Source: Myxococcales bacterium (GTDB taxonomy: Bacteria; Myxococcota_A; Polyangia; Fen-1088). Taken from it: a stretch of DNA of 64,000 nucleotides. Shown one piece after another: positions 38,461-46,680 of the stretch. The stretch covers positions 62,001 to 126,000 of the forward strand of contig JAGTJU010000009.1 in assembly GCA_022184915.1 (NCBI GenBank). Reading direction: 5' to 3'. How positions within the stretch are numbered: position 1 is the stretch's first letter; each line of letters begins with the position of its first letter. A model generated the notes under the pieces. It searched no databases, was not told the origin of the DNA, and saw only the letters and a program-made list of their open reading frames with translations. The translations under genes and the position numbers were made by a program.

Positions 38461-39436
38461 GCGGGGGGCGGCAGGTCTGCTGCTGACGCTGGTGCTGTTC
38501 CTTGGGGGGGCGGCCGTGGCCAGGGCGGACGATCACGCCAGCCGGGCCACCAGGCCCCTGGCCCTGGTGAGCGGCCTCGATACGGCGGCGCCCCTGGCGG
38601 GACAGCTGGCGCTCGATCTTTCGATGCTGGGTTTCGCGGTCGCGTGGGGGCCCGAGGCGCCCCCCGAGGCGAGCGAGGGGCCTTCCGTGGCAGCCCGGCT
38701 CACTTTCTTCGTGACCAACGAGGGGCGCGAGAGGCTCCGCATCGAAGACAACCTGCACGGCAAGAGCGCCGCGTGGGATTTTCCCTGGCGTGACACCCAG
38801 ACGCTGGAGGAGGCGCGTATCGCCTCGCAGCGTCTGGTGGAGCTTTTGCGCGCGAGCTTTCGCGAGCTGGCGGCGGCCCCCCGGGCTCCCCCACCGAAGC
38901 CCCCCGCGCCCGCGCCCCGGGGCAACGCCTGGAACGCCACGGGCGGCGCCAGCCTGTGGGGAGCGCCAGACTTGCCCCTGCAGCCGGGGGCGTGGCTTGG
39001 GCTCGAGCACCTCGTGACGGAGCGCTGGTCCCTGGGGGTTCAGCTAACCCTCCCCCTGGCCGCAGGCCGCATCGAGGCCAGCGAGGGCCGGGCAACGTCG
39101 CGCCTCTTCGGGATCCTCGCTCTCGCCACGCGCCGCTTCGGCGCCGCCACCGCCCGCGTGCGCCCCTTTGCGGCCGCCGGCGTCGGTCTGGCCCGGCTGG
39201 ATCTCGAGGGGCGCGCAAACCCGCCGTTCGTCGCCGTGCACGACCCGCTCACCCGCCTGTGGGGCGCCGTCCAGCTGGGCCTGGCGCTGCGCCTGACCCA
39301 CCAGGCGTCACTGGTGGCGACAGGCACTGTGGCCTCGCCAGGGCCCGCAGCCGACATCGCGTTCGTGGATCGCACCGTGGCACGCTTCGGTCCGGTGCTC
39401 GCCCAGCTCTGCCTGGGAGGGCAGCTTGCGTTTTAG
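38402..39436 (+). CDS. Outer-membrane beta-barrel-like protein downstream of sigma/FecR
   Basis: The likely start is the GTG at 38402, inside the end of the FecR gene, giving a signal peptide with a long basic n-region and core GAAGLLLTLVLFLGGAAVARA. No good Shine-Dalgarno is seen, so it may depend on reinitiation. Residues 30-165 form a soluble alpha/beta domain (LDLSMLGFAVAWGPE, ARLTFFVTNEGRERLRIED). After a Pro-rich linker, about 180 residues have beta-barrel strands (GASLWGAPDLPLQPGAWLGLEHL, WSLGVQLTLPLAAG, VRPFAAAGVGLARLDL, LAQLCLGGQLAF, terminal Phe). The same OMP-plus-sigma-plus-membrane-regulator association recurs at 53788-56338. Confidence 0.7.
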   Translation: MSSREDRIRTSRSRFWPRPRRGAAGLLLTLVLFLGGAAVARADDHASRATRPLALVSGLDTAAPLAGQLALDLSMLGFAVAWGPEAPPEASEGPSVAARLTFFVTNEGRERLRIEDNLHGKSAAWDFPWRDTQTLEEARIASQRLVELLRASFRELAAAPRAPPPKPPAPAPRGNAWNATGGASLWGAPDLPLQPGAWLGLEHLVTERWSLGVQLTLPLAAGRIEASEGRATSRLFGILALATRRFGAATARVRPFAAAGVGLARLDLEGRANPPFVAVHDPLTRLWGAVQLGLALRLTHQASLVATGTVASPGPAADIAFVDRTVARFGPVLAQLCLGGQLAF

Positions 39437-40394
39437 GCAACCAGCATCTGGGACGGCCCTGAGTGTTCGTGGTCTCGTTGCCCTGGTGGCGGTGTGTTTG
39501 CCAGCGAAGGCGAGGCCCCAAGAGCCCTTGAAGAATCCCGCTGGGCTAGCGCAAAGCTCTGACGGCAGCATCCACCTTTGGAAAGCAGGCGCGGTGGAGA
39601 CGCGGCATATGCTTGGCTGTAACGGCGTCACAGAGCAGCGAATCGTTGGAGATGTCGAAGCTATCTGGCCGCGTGCTGAAGGACAGCCCCTCGCGGTGAT
39701 CGCGCGGACAGACCAAAGCGAGCCGGCAAGCTTCCTTCAGGGGCTTCGCGCAAAGGATGCTGAACCCAACCCTGAGAGGCGCCTGCAGGAAGCCGTCGTA
39801 GCCACAGCAGGGAACGGCGCTGAGCTGTGGATCCTGGGCGAGAGGTCTCTTTCCAAACTGGACGCGCGGGGAAACCTTGCGTTCATAGCGAATAGGGAGC
39901 CGCGCGAATGGCATGTTCTCGCGGGAGGGATCCTGTACAGCTCCTTGGCCGTAGAGAAATCTGTGCCGCCCAACGAAAGCCGCGCCGCTCGTTGCCGCCT
40001 TCCCGCGAAATGGTCCTTCGAAGGAAGTTGGTTTCGCTATAAGCCGCTTCTTTGTGGCTCCTTCGTTATCGAGCCCGTTGAAGCTTGGCCGGGCGGGCGC
40101 AAGGGCCGCCCGCAAAATGGCGCGCCTCGAAGGATCCGGTCGTTCGACGACGGAACCGTTTTGAAAGATTCCGCAGTCGCCATGGGCGACTTGGCGTGCC
40201 TCCCAGACGATCAAGTCATTGATCTTTCAACACAGAAGGTGTTTTCGCTGCCAGAGCTTCACTTTGTGGGCCGCGCACGATGTGGGCAAGGCAGGGTGAG
40301 ACAGGTCGCGTCTGTCTTGCCTGCAAAGCAACCGGTGGCTTGCATCGACACCAGGGGTAAGCTTGCTGAGATGGTGGTGTCGAGCAGCAGGTAA
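39426..40394 (+). CDS. Secreted protein of unknown function
   Basis: A TTG start at 39426 is supported by GGGAGGG five bases upstream, by overlap with the preceding stop (TTTTAG at 39433-39436) and by a signal peptide ending CLPAKA. The mature about 295 residues are beta-rich with recurrent short strands (LAQSSDGSIHLWKAGAVE, GNGAELWILGERSLSKLDARGNLAFI), which could form a beta-propeller-like fold. There are four Cys. No family is recognised. The segment is less GC-rich than the sigma/FecR genes before it, so it may be a later addition. Confidence 0.65.
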   Translation: MRFRQPASGTALSVRGLVALVAVCLPAKARPQEPLKNPAGLAQSSDGSIHLWKAGAVETRHMLGCNGVTEQRIVGDVEAIWPRAEGQPLAVIARTDQSEPASFLQGLRAKDAEPNPERRLQEAVVATAGNGAELWILGERSLSKLDARGNLAFIANREPREWHVLAGGILYSSLAVEKSVPPNESRAARCRLPAKWSFEGSWFRYKPLLCGSFVIEPVEAWPGGRKGRPQNGAPRRIRSFDDGTVLKDSAVAMGDLACLPDDQVIDLSTQKVFSLPELHFVGRARCGQGRVRQVASVLPAKQPVACIDTRGKLAEMVVSSSR

Positions 40395-40421
40395 GAGGGA
40401 CGGTCGTCCAACCGACTGGAA

Positions 40422-42383
40422 CTACCTCCTGGGACTATTTCCTTTGGGCTTTTGCGGCGGGTTCCAATTCTGCAGAACGTCTGGTGGGGCTTGCAGCGCC
40501 GCATCGATAAGGCCCCAGCAGACGACGGTCTGGCCTTCAGGGAGCTTCGCGCATTCGGCGCCTGCTCCCGCCCAGACAGCCTCGAGGATTCCCTTCGGCC
40601 GGTGTTCGCTTCGAAAAATGTCCTTGAAAACGTACCCTACGCCGTCCTTCGCCTCGTCCACCTGCTGGGTGGCGCCGACGACGACGGCTCCGTCTGTGGC
40701 GAGGTTGCTCCAGGTCTCCCCCTCCCACGATTCCTCGCTCTTGCCCTCACGGTTGGAGCAAATCGTGCGGCGCTCCTGGGACAAGCCACAAACAAAGTCG
40801 TTCCCGCAGACCATGTCGATGAAGGTGCCTCTCGGCGCCACAGGTGCGTGACCCCAACAAGCAATCTGCCCGCTGTCGCTCAGCGCGCAGGAGTGGACGC
40901 GCCGCTCAAACCCGGGTGTCTCTTTGCGGGGGACTGGTCCCATCCGGCCGCCGCCGCAAAGTTTCCGATAGCGGCCTGCAGGTAGGCCTTCGTGCGCCCA
41001 TGCATGGCCGCGCACTTCGACATGACCGTCCGGCATCAGCGACAATGTTGCAAGTGGGGCCGGATACGCAGACTTCGCGCCGTCGATCACTGGCGGCAAG
41101 GCCCAGTGGGCAGCCGTAAAGCAGACGGGTTTTCCTTCTTTGGTCGATCCGCATGCGGAGGTGTCGGCCACGCTCAATGTCGCAAAGCGAACGTCTGGAA
41201 CGCGAAAAGCTGGCACGAGAGTGTTCTGCTCTGGCGCGCGCATACATGCGGCTCTTCCATCGTCCAACAGCACGCACAGGTGTCTTGTGTGGCCAGCCAT
41301 TGTGGACACGTTCGGTGAAAACGGCTTACCTGCGACCGCATCACCCTTTTGCTCCCAACAGACGAGGCCGAACAAGCCTTCGGTCTTTGTGGGCGCCAAA
41401 CCACAGCGCAGCGGGCTCTCCGCGTACTCGTCCTCCTGGGGAGCCTGCGCTTGTCCCCGCTCGTTTCGCCCCCAACAAGCCACCCTTCCATCGCGTGCCA
41501 ATGCACACGTGTGATAGCCACCGGCCCGCACCGCTGTGAACAGCCCTTCTGGGGCTTTGCTTTGACCACAGTCCCACTCCGGCTCATGACAGCCATCGCT
41601 TCGTCGGCCCGCTCCCCAGCACGCGATCTTTCCTGACATTGTCAGCGCACACGTGTGCAAGCCGCCAGCGCTGATCTGCATGAACTCCCCAGTGGGACTT
41701 TGGCTTTGACCGTGGCTGTTCGCTCCCCCGCACTTCGCCTGACCTTCTTCACTCAGCGCGCAGACGTGCGCACCACCCACGCTCACCTGCGAAAAGCTTC
41801 CCTCAAGAGGTGCAACGTTCTCGCAATACATCTGGCCATTGACTTCGATACCGCAAGCGCCAGCTGCTCCGCCGGCGATCTGAGTGAACTTGCGTCCGAT
41901 CTCGGGGGCGTCTGTAAGGCTGCTGGTTACTCTGCCGTCCTTGCCAACAAACCAATGCGCAGCAAACCCCTTGCCCGGAATAAGGCTCACCTCGCTAGCC
42001 CCACTAAGGGTGTCGCCGTTCACTAGTTGTCTGCGAGACATCTCATGAGCGACTCGCACAGATCCATCGGTATCCACAACCGCAAGCCCTTCATCCACAC
42101 ATGCAATAGAGGTAACGGGGTAGGCGGGCCCTTCCACGAAGTCTCCCGCACCCCAAAGGATGGCCGCGCCCTCACCAGTGCTACCGCAACTTATGTGCTG
42201 GCCCGCTCCAAGCGATTGCAGCTTGCGCCCGAAGTTCACCGCCGCCACAGGCAACCCCTCCCTCACCCCCCTTCCCGAGCTGGAAACGACGTGCGACTTC
42301 GGAGGGTGCTTCTCCAAGTTGCAAGACAAAGCAATGGACGCCGCGGCACAGATGGCGACCCAAACAGGAAAGTGTCTACACAA
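40422..42383 (-). CDS. RCC1-repeat lipoprotein, candidate immunity protein of the upstream effector-like gene
   Basis: The start is TTG at 42383, with a strong AAGGAGGAG seven bases upstream. The signal peptide ends SIALSC (lipobox). The about 630-residue body is made of RCC1-type blades: ISAGGLHTCALTMSGKIACWGAG, VRAGGYHTCALARDGRVACWGRNERGQ, HVCALSEEGQAKCGGANSHGQ and others, a seven-bladed propeller with the usual G-x-H-x-C-A-L signature. The gene overlaps the preceding 832-aa gene by 8 bp, so it is translationally coupled. Propeller lipoproteins facing the periplasm can serve as immunity proteins for membrane-acting effectors. That role is inferred only from the gene order. Confidence 0.8.
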   Translation of the reverse strand: MCRHFPVWVAICAAASIALSCNLEKHPPKSHVVSSSGRGVREGLPVAAVNFGRKLQSLGAGQHISCGSTGEGAAILWGAGDFVEGPAYPVTSIACVDEGLAVVDTDGSVRVAHEMSRRQLVNGDTLSGASEVSLIPGKGFAAHWFVGKDGRVTSSLTDAPEIGRKFTQIAGGAAGACGIEVNGQMYCENVAPLEGSFSQVSVGGAHVCALSEEGQAKCGGANSHGQSQSPTGEFMQISAGGLHTCALTMSGKIACWGAGRRSDGCHEPEWDCGQSKAPEGLFTAVRAGGYHTCALARDGRVACWGRNERGQAQAPQEDEYAESPLRCGLAPTKTEGLFGLVCWEQKGDAVAGKPFSPNVSTMAGHTRHLCVLLDDGRAACMRAPEQNTLVPAFRVPDVRFATLSVADTSACGSTKEGKPVCFTAAHWALPPVIDGAKSAYPAPLATLSLMPDGHVEVRGHAWAHEGLPAGRYRKLCGGGRMGPVPRKETPGFERRVHSCALSDSGQIACWGHAPVAPRGTFIDMVCGNDFVCGLSQERRTICSNREGKSEESWEGETWSNLATDGAVVVGATQQVDEAKDGVGYVFKDIFRSEHRPKGILEAVWAGAGAECAKLPEGQTVVCWGLIDAALQAPPDVLQNWNPPQKPKGNSPRR

Positions 42384-44874
42384 CGTAAGTCTCCTCCTTG
42401 ACGCGACGTTCGATTACGCACTTCCCGTCGCCGTATACATCGAGCGAAACGGTTCCGAACAAATAGTTTTTCCCAGGGCTCGCGTAAGGTCCTTCGAGCC
42501 GCGCTTTTCGTTCAGTCGCCAACTGCACACATCCGTCGTGGCCGAGTTTCATCCTTCCCCCACCTCCAGTTCGCGGCTTCAGCCAAAGGTCGACATCCCA
42601 CTTCATAGCTGTAGGAGGGCGGTAGTCGCCCTGGAACTGAACAGAAAGGTCCACGTTGTGCTGGACACCGTTGATGGACTCGAAAGAAAAGTCGAGGCTG
42701 AAGTTTCCGAACATTACCTCGAGCAGAGCCTTTTCCTGCGCGTTCGCGTCAGCTCTGAGCGTCGAAAGAGGTTTACCTGACGACCAAGGCGTGACTTCGC
42801 TCGATGGGTCGTCTCCCCACGAGGAGTTGCGAAGAAAGACCTTCAGATCTTCGAAGTGCTCTGCGATCTCGCCGGCGGCCTTTTCAACGAGATAACTACC
42901 CAACAGGAGGGCGAGCCCAAGAGGCGTACCGGAGACCACGGCGCCCCCAGCAATGCCGAGCATTGCGCCGACTGTTCCTACTCCTGACGCAAGAGCAGCG
43001 CCCTTGTTTCTCTTCGCAAACATCTCCTGAGCTTTGAGAACACAATCGACGCTTTGCACAAGAAGTGACACGGGCGCAAGCTTCATCCCTTTGAACATGC
43101 CACGGCTCCATGGGATTTCGGGCAGCTCATATCTTTTTAGGAGCCCGGTCAAGTCATCGTACGTGTCGATCGTACTCTTGAGCGCAGCCCATCCTTCATT
43201 GACTTCTCGCTCGTCCCAGAAAGTCGAGATGCTGGCGACTGTGTTGAAGATGTTGGCCGCGATGCCGAGCATGGCTTTGTTCTTCGAGTAGAAGTCTCCG
43301 AAGTCTGGCTCTTTGTACCGTTTGAACAATAACCTCTTCAGATCATCGAACTCGTGCTTCCAAAGCGAGCGAACGACTGGTGCCGCCACTTGCAGCCAAA
43401 GCGCAAGGTCTTCCGGCCTCCCAACATGATCTCCCAGCGAACCCAACTTCTCGCCCAGAATCTCCGGCAGGCTGTCCGCTTCTCTTTCCTCGAGGCGGGC
43501 CAAGATCGCGGCCAAGAGTTCGTCAGACCGCGGCAGCGTGTTCGTGCTGGTCAAGCATTGCATCGTGAGTTTCTTGAACCGTTCGAGTTCGTCTTTGTTC
43601 TTGCCGCTTTGCAGCGCTTCGAGCGTGCGCACGTAGAGATTCGTAGGCCGCGTCTGCGGCCGGGCGCTTGGCACTGAAATGTACTTGTCCGGGGTCATTG
43701 CCAAATCAATAAAGCTGCACCGGTGGAAGATGAAGGTGGTCGCTTCTGGAGACCGAAGGCCCACGAACTTTCCATCCTTTGCGGCAGGTACGACGAACGA
43801 CACCCTGGTGGGGCCTTCTTCGATAGTCAGCCAACGCAGCAACGCTTGGCCTGCGTTTTCGAGAGCCACACGTAGCCTTCGAGACTTAGCCTCCGTTCTT
43901 CCGAGGTAGTCCCACAAGCTTTGTGGGCCAGAGGTCCGACCGTTTCCGACAATCTCTTCGAGCTTCTCCTTGCCAGCGACCAAAGCACGCACCTGGCAAG
44001 CAAGGCGGTACATGGGAATCGCACCCAACCTCTCGCATTCTGCGACCCACTGGGCGTATAGCTCCTGGTACTTTGCGGCGCGGATTACGGTCTCATCTAC
44101 GGGGTCGATGAGGTGCAAGCGCAGAACGCGTCGTGATGCGATTGGAGAATCAGTATTTAGCGGAGCAAAGGAGTCAGGGTTGTTGTCGTCGGAGCTATCG
44201 GTGAAGAAGGGATCCCAAAGTTTTACGACCCTCCCAGCGACCTGCTTCGTTACTGCCGCTCGATCCTTGGGGGAGCCTCCCGCGCGCAAATCATTCGCGA
44301 CAACCCGATTCAGGGGCTCCGCGGACAACATGACAAAGTAGCGGTCGAGCAGAACGACGTTCGATGCCATCGCTGCAAGTGCGGGCAGCAGCAGGACCTC
44401 CTTGGCAGGACCCGTCGGTTCCCCCTCCGCATTGCATAAACGGAACTTCCCCTTGTCGAAGTCTAGCTCTTGCTGAAGGACAAGGCCGTTACCCTCCGCA
44501 TCCTTGGCCAAGAAGACATACACGCGCTTCTTGTCGATAGGCGTACTGGCTCGCCGATCGAACGATCGCATGAAGAAGGGCTCCATTCCGCCTGGCACCG
44601 TTTGAAGTCGCATGCCTCGATAAACCCCGCCCGCCAGTTGGCGGGATTGACTGATCGGCTGCCCCCGTTCGTCCGCGCTTTCGTTTCTTCCCAACCAAGA
44701 GAACACAGTCCCCACCATTCCGCCCTCAAACAGGTATTGCTTCGATACGTTCGTCCAGACGAGGTCGTAGAACCGATCGATCTGCCGGAATGATACAGGC
44801 ACCTCGATCACGTTGGCTTTTACGGGCGGTAATTCGGGTTTGACAGGCGTCCTCTCCTCCTTTTGGCTGGTCAT
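42376..44874 (-). CDS. Large protein with glycine-zipper hydrophobic segment, possible membrane-acting T6SS effector
   Basis: 832 aa, no signal peptide. Residues 1-620 are mixed alpha/beta without a recognised domain (VSFRQIDRFYDLVWTNVSKQYLFEGG at the start). Around 625-690 lies a hydrophobic hairpin rich in small residues: NKGAALASGVGTVGAMLGIAGGAVVSG then LGLALLLGSYLVEKAAGEIAEHFEDL, directly followed by FLRNSSWGDDP. Hydrophobic hairpin plus a short L..SxWG-type motif near the C-terminus recalls VasX/colicin-like T6SS effectors that depolarise membranes. A beta-rich tail (140 aa) ends the protein. The gene overlaps its neighbours on both sides (ATGA upstream, 8 bp downstream). The similarity is by eye only; a structural protein cannot be excluded. 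Confidence 0.5.
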   Translation of the reverse strand: MTSQKEERTPVKPELPPVKANVIEVPVSFRQIDRFYDLVWTNVSKQYLFEGGMVGTVFSWLGRNESADERGQPISQSRQLAGGVYRGMRLQTVPGGMEPFFMRSFDRRASTPIDKKRVYVFLAKDAEGNGLVLQQELDFDKGKFRLCNAEGEPTGPAKEVLLLPALAAMASNVVLLDRYFVMLSAEPLNRVVANDLRAGGSPKDRAAVTKQVAGRVVKLWDPFFTDSSDDNNPDSFAPLNTDSPIASRRVLRLHLIDPVDETVIRAAKYQELYAQWVAECERLGAIPMYRLACQVRALVAGKEKLEEIVGNGRTSGPQSLWDYLGRTEAKSRRLRVALENAGQALLRWLTIEEGPTRVSFVVPAAKDGKFVGLRSPEATTFIFHRCSFIDLAMTPDKYISVPSARPQTRPTNLYVRTLEALQSGKNKDELERFKKLTMQCLTSTNTLPRSDELLAAILARLEEREADSLPEILGEKLGSLGDHVGRPEDLALWLQVAAPVVRSLWKHEFDDLKRLLFKRYKEPDFGDFYSKNKAMLGIAANIFNTVASISTFWDEREVNEGWAALKSTIDTYDDLTGLLKRYELPEIPWSRGMFKGMKLAPVSLLVQSVDCVLKAQEMFAKRNKGAALASGVGTVGAMLGIAGGAVVSGTPLGLALLLGSYLVEKAAGEIAEHFEDLKVFLRNSSWGDDPSSEVTPWSSGKPLSTLRADANAQEKALLEVMFGNFSLDFSFESINGVQHNVDLSVQFQGDYRPPTAMKWDVDLWLKPRTGGGGRMKLGHDGCVQLATERKARLEGPYASPGKNYLFGTVSLDVYGDGKCVIERRVKEETYVV

Positions 44875-46235
44875 GCGAGAGTTCCCTGTTCCCCGTCGTC
44901 ATCGTCGTCCCAGCCAACGTCCACATCCGCGGGAGGCACAACAAGGCTCTCTTCCGCCTGATGAATACGGTCAAAGGGCTCGCCGCGAACTTGATCGATG
45001 ATGTCTAGAAAGTTCTCACCCTCGAATAGTCGCTGCGGCAAGCCGTCGGCGTCCTCGCGCTCGAGGTCGTAAATCGCATCGGGCAGTAGTCCGTCAAACT
45101 CGAGCTGCAGTAGAGCGTCCCCGGGAACCAGGTCGTTGCGCGGCGAAAGCCTCTTTTCATAGCGCCCGTCGACGCTCTTCAGCGTGTAGACTGGGTGATC
45201 TGCGTCCCTCAAGTCTTCAGGCATGACGAATGCAACCGTCATGATAGGCAGGTACAGACAGCAAAGGTTCATCTGGTCGACCACACCGCCGACGTGTGTG
45301 GCGCCCGGCACCACAACCAAACGTTGCTGTGTATCGCGCTTCTGACTCGGCTCCGCCGCATCTTTGGTTTGGCCCTTCATACCTTCTTTCTGCGTAGGCA
45401 GTTTACTGAATTGCAACGTAGCCTGGCCTTTGCGCGAAAGGCCCTCGAAGCGCACAAAACCATCTTTATCCAGAGTTCCTGTATAGGAAGCGCCGTCCGC
45501 ATCTTCCACCTTGATCTGGCAACCTGGCACGGGATCGCCTTCCCGATTGATAAGCTTCACCTCGATGAATCCCTTCTCCTTGCGCTCTACGATCTCTTTG
45601 AGCTTTGAGGGTGTCATCACCTCTTCGGCCACCAGGAGCCTCGTCGGTCTCGCGGCCGGCGTCCGCAACAGCACAAAGCCCATCTGCCCCGACGGGGTGC
45701 GAAGGTCGACAATGTGTTCGGCCAGTGTTTTCGCGAAGGCCTCCACAGGGCCCCGGCCTGCAGACCTGCCCTGGCGTACCACGATCTGGGCCGCTTCTGC
45801 GGCCGGCACCACATCGTACTCTCGCTCGCGACGAACCTCTGCTACCGCGTAGCGGCTTACCAAGCGGTGCACCTGCATGCCAACTACGAACTCGCGCCCG
45901 AACCGAGCTTGGAATGCGTTGAAAGCGTCCCACCCGGGTTCGCTGGGTGACATGCTGCCTGGTCGCGCCAGCACGAGCCTGCCCCATCGCAAAGCTTCAA
46001 GCAAGGGGGCTTCCATCATCTCCGGCGCGGTGAAGAGAGCAGGGCTAATCAACCCTAGCCCCTCGAGGAGATCCAACGCTTCCATGTGTCTCCACCTGAC
46101 CGCCTCACGTAGGGCCCATCTGACGTCAAACTCATGAACGTCGACGGACACGGCGCTTGACTCGTCGGGCGAGTGCGGCCTACGTAGCTCGAAGTCGCCC
46201 GCCAGCAGCTGAAGTGTCAAGCTTCGAGCACTCAC
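44871..46235 (-). CDS. T6SS-associated protein with carboxypeptidase-regulatory-like domain
   Basis: 454 aa, GTG start at 46235 overlapping the upstream stop (GTGA). Residues 1-210 are unassigned. At about 225-285, FIEVKLINREGDPVPGCQIKVEDADGASYTGTLDKDGFVRFEGLSRKGQATLQF has the V-x-x-x-G-x-P-x-P plus G-x-L-D-x-x-G-x pattern of Ig-like or CNA-B-like domains linked to VgrG and T6SS cargo. The C-terminal part (VYTLKSVDGRYEKRLSPRNDLVPGDALLQLEFDGLLPDAIYDLER) matches the companion segment that often follows it in those proteins. The tail is very acidic (DVGWDDDDDGEQ). A loading adaptor or effector role is likely. No VgrG or Hcp genes lie in the window. Confidence 0.6.
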   Translation of the reverse strand: MSARSLTLQLLAGDFELRRPHSPDESSAVSVDVHEFDVRWALREAVRWRHMEALDLLEGLGLISPALFTAPEMMEAPLLEALRWGRLVLARPGSMSPSEPGWDAFNAFQARFGREFVVGMQVHRLVSRYAVAEVRREREYDVVPAAEAAQIVVRQGRSAGRGPVEAFAKTLAEHIVDLRTPSGQMGFVLLRTPAARPTRLLVAEEVMTPSKLKEIVERKEKGFIEVKLINREGDPVPGCQIKVEDADGASYTGTLDKDGFVRFEGLSRKGQATLQFSKLPTQKEGMKGQTKDAAEPSQKRDTQQRLVVVPGATHVGGVVDQMNLCCLYLPIMTVAFVMPEDLRDADHPVYTLKSVDGRYEKRLSPRNDLVPGDALLQLEFDGLLPDAIYDLEREDADGLPQRLFEGENFLDIIDQVRGEPFDRIHQAEESLVVPPADVDVGWDDDDDGEQGTLA

Positions 46236-46594
46236 GACGTCACGCGTGCCCTCGAAGTCGCCTCATATTGGCTGCCGCTCTCGGCGCGCCCGGGGAGCAA
46301 GACCCGTTCCTGGTCCTTGGGAACTCCTGCTCGAGGCGAGCCATCGCCCACAGTGACCAGAAGTATGGGCTCCGGCGCCAACGACATGACCCAGTTCATA
46401 CCATTGTGATGAGCGACGCGGCAAGCAGACCCGGGACCGTCGTTTCGCCGGTAGCCACTCGGGACGAAGCCGAGCTTCTCACGCAGGCAGACCTGCAAGG
46501 CGGACTCGGTGGCGAACGGGTTCGCTATACGAAACGCGGCGAAATGCGTCGTCTGCCGGGCAGGTGCGAGGCCCGGTGCTGCGCTTACGTACAC
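46232..46594 (-). CDS. Small hypothetical protein upstream of the T6SS-like genes
   Basis: A 120-aa frame with GTG at 46594. The frame stays open a little further upstream, so the start is uncertain. Its TGA overlaps the next start as GTGA, the main reason to believe it. Composition is mixed, with three Cys (VCLREK, SACRVAHH) and the phrase NGMNWVMSLAPEPILLVTVGDG. No family is recognised. It lies 87 bp downstream of the UvrD-like helicase gene on the same strand, with no terminator seen between them. Confidence 0.45.
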   Translation of the reverse strand: MYVSAAPGLAPARQTTHFAAFRIANPFATESALQVCLREKLGFVPSGYRRNDGPGSACRVAHHNGMNWVMSLAPEPILLVTVGDGSPRAGVPKDQERVLLPGRAESGSQYEATSRARVTS

Positions 46595-46680
46595 CGCAAA
46601 GCGAAGTAGGCCCGTTTTGAGAACACCGATGTTCCGCTTTGCTTCTTTACGCGGGGGACGACGGAGCCCTCCCTGGGCGT

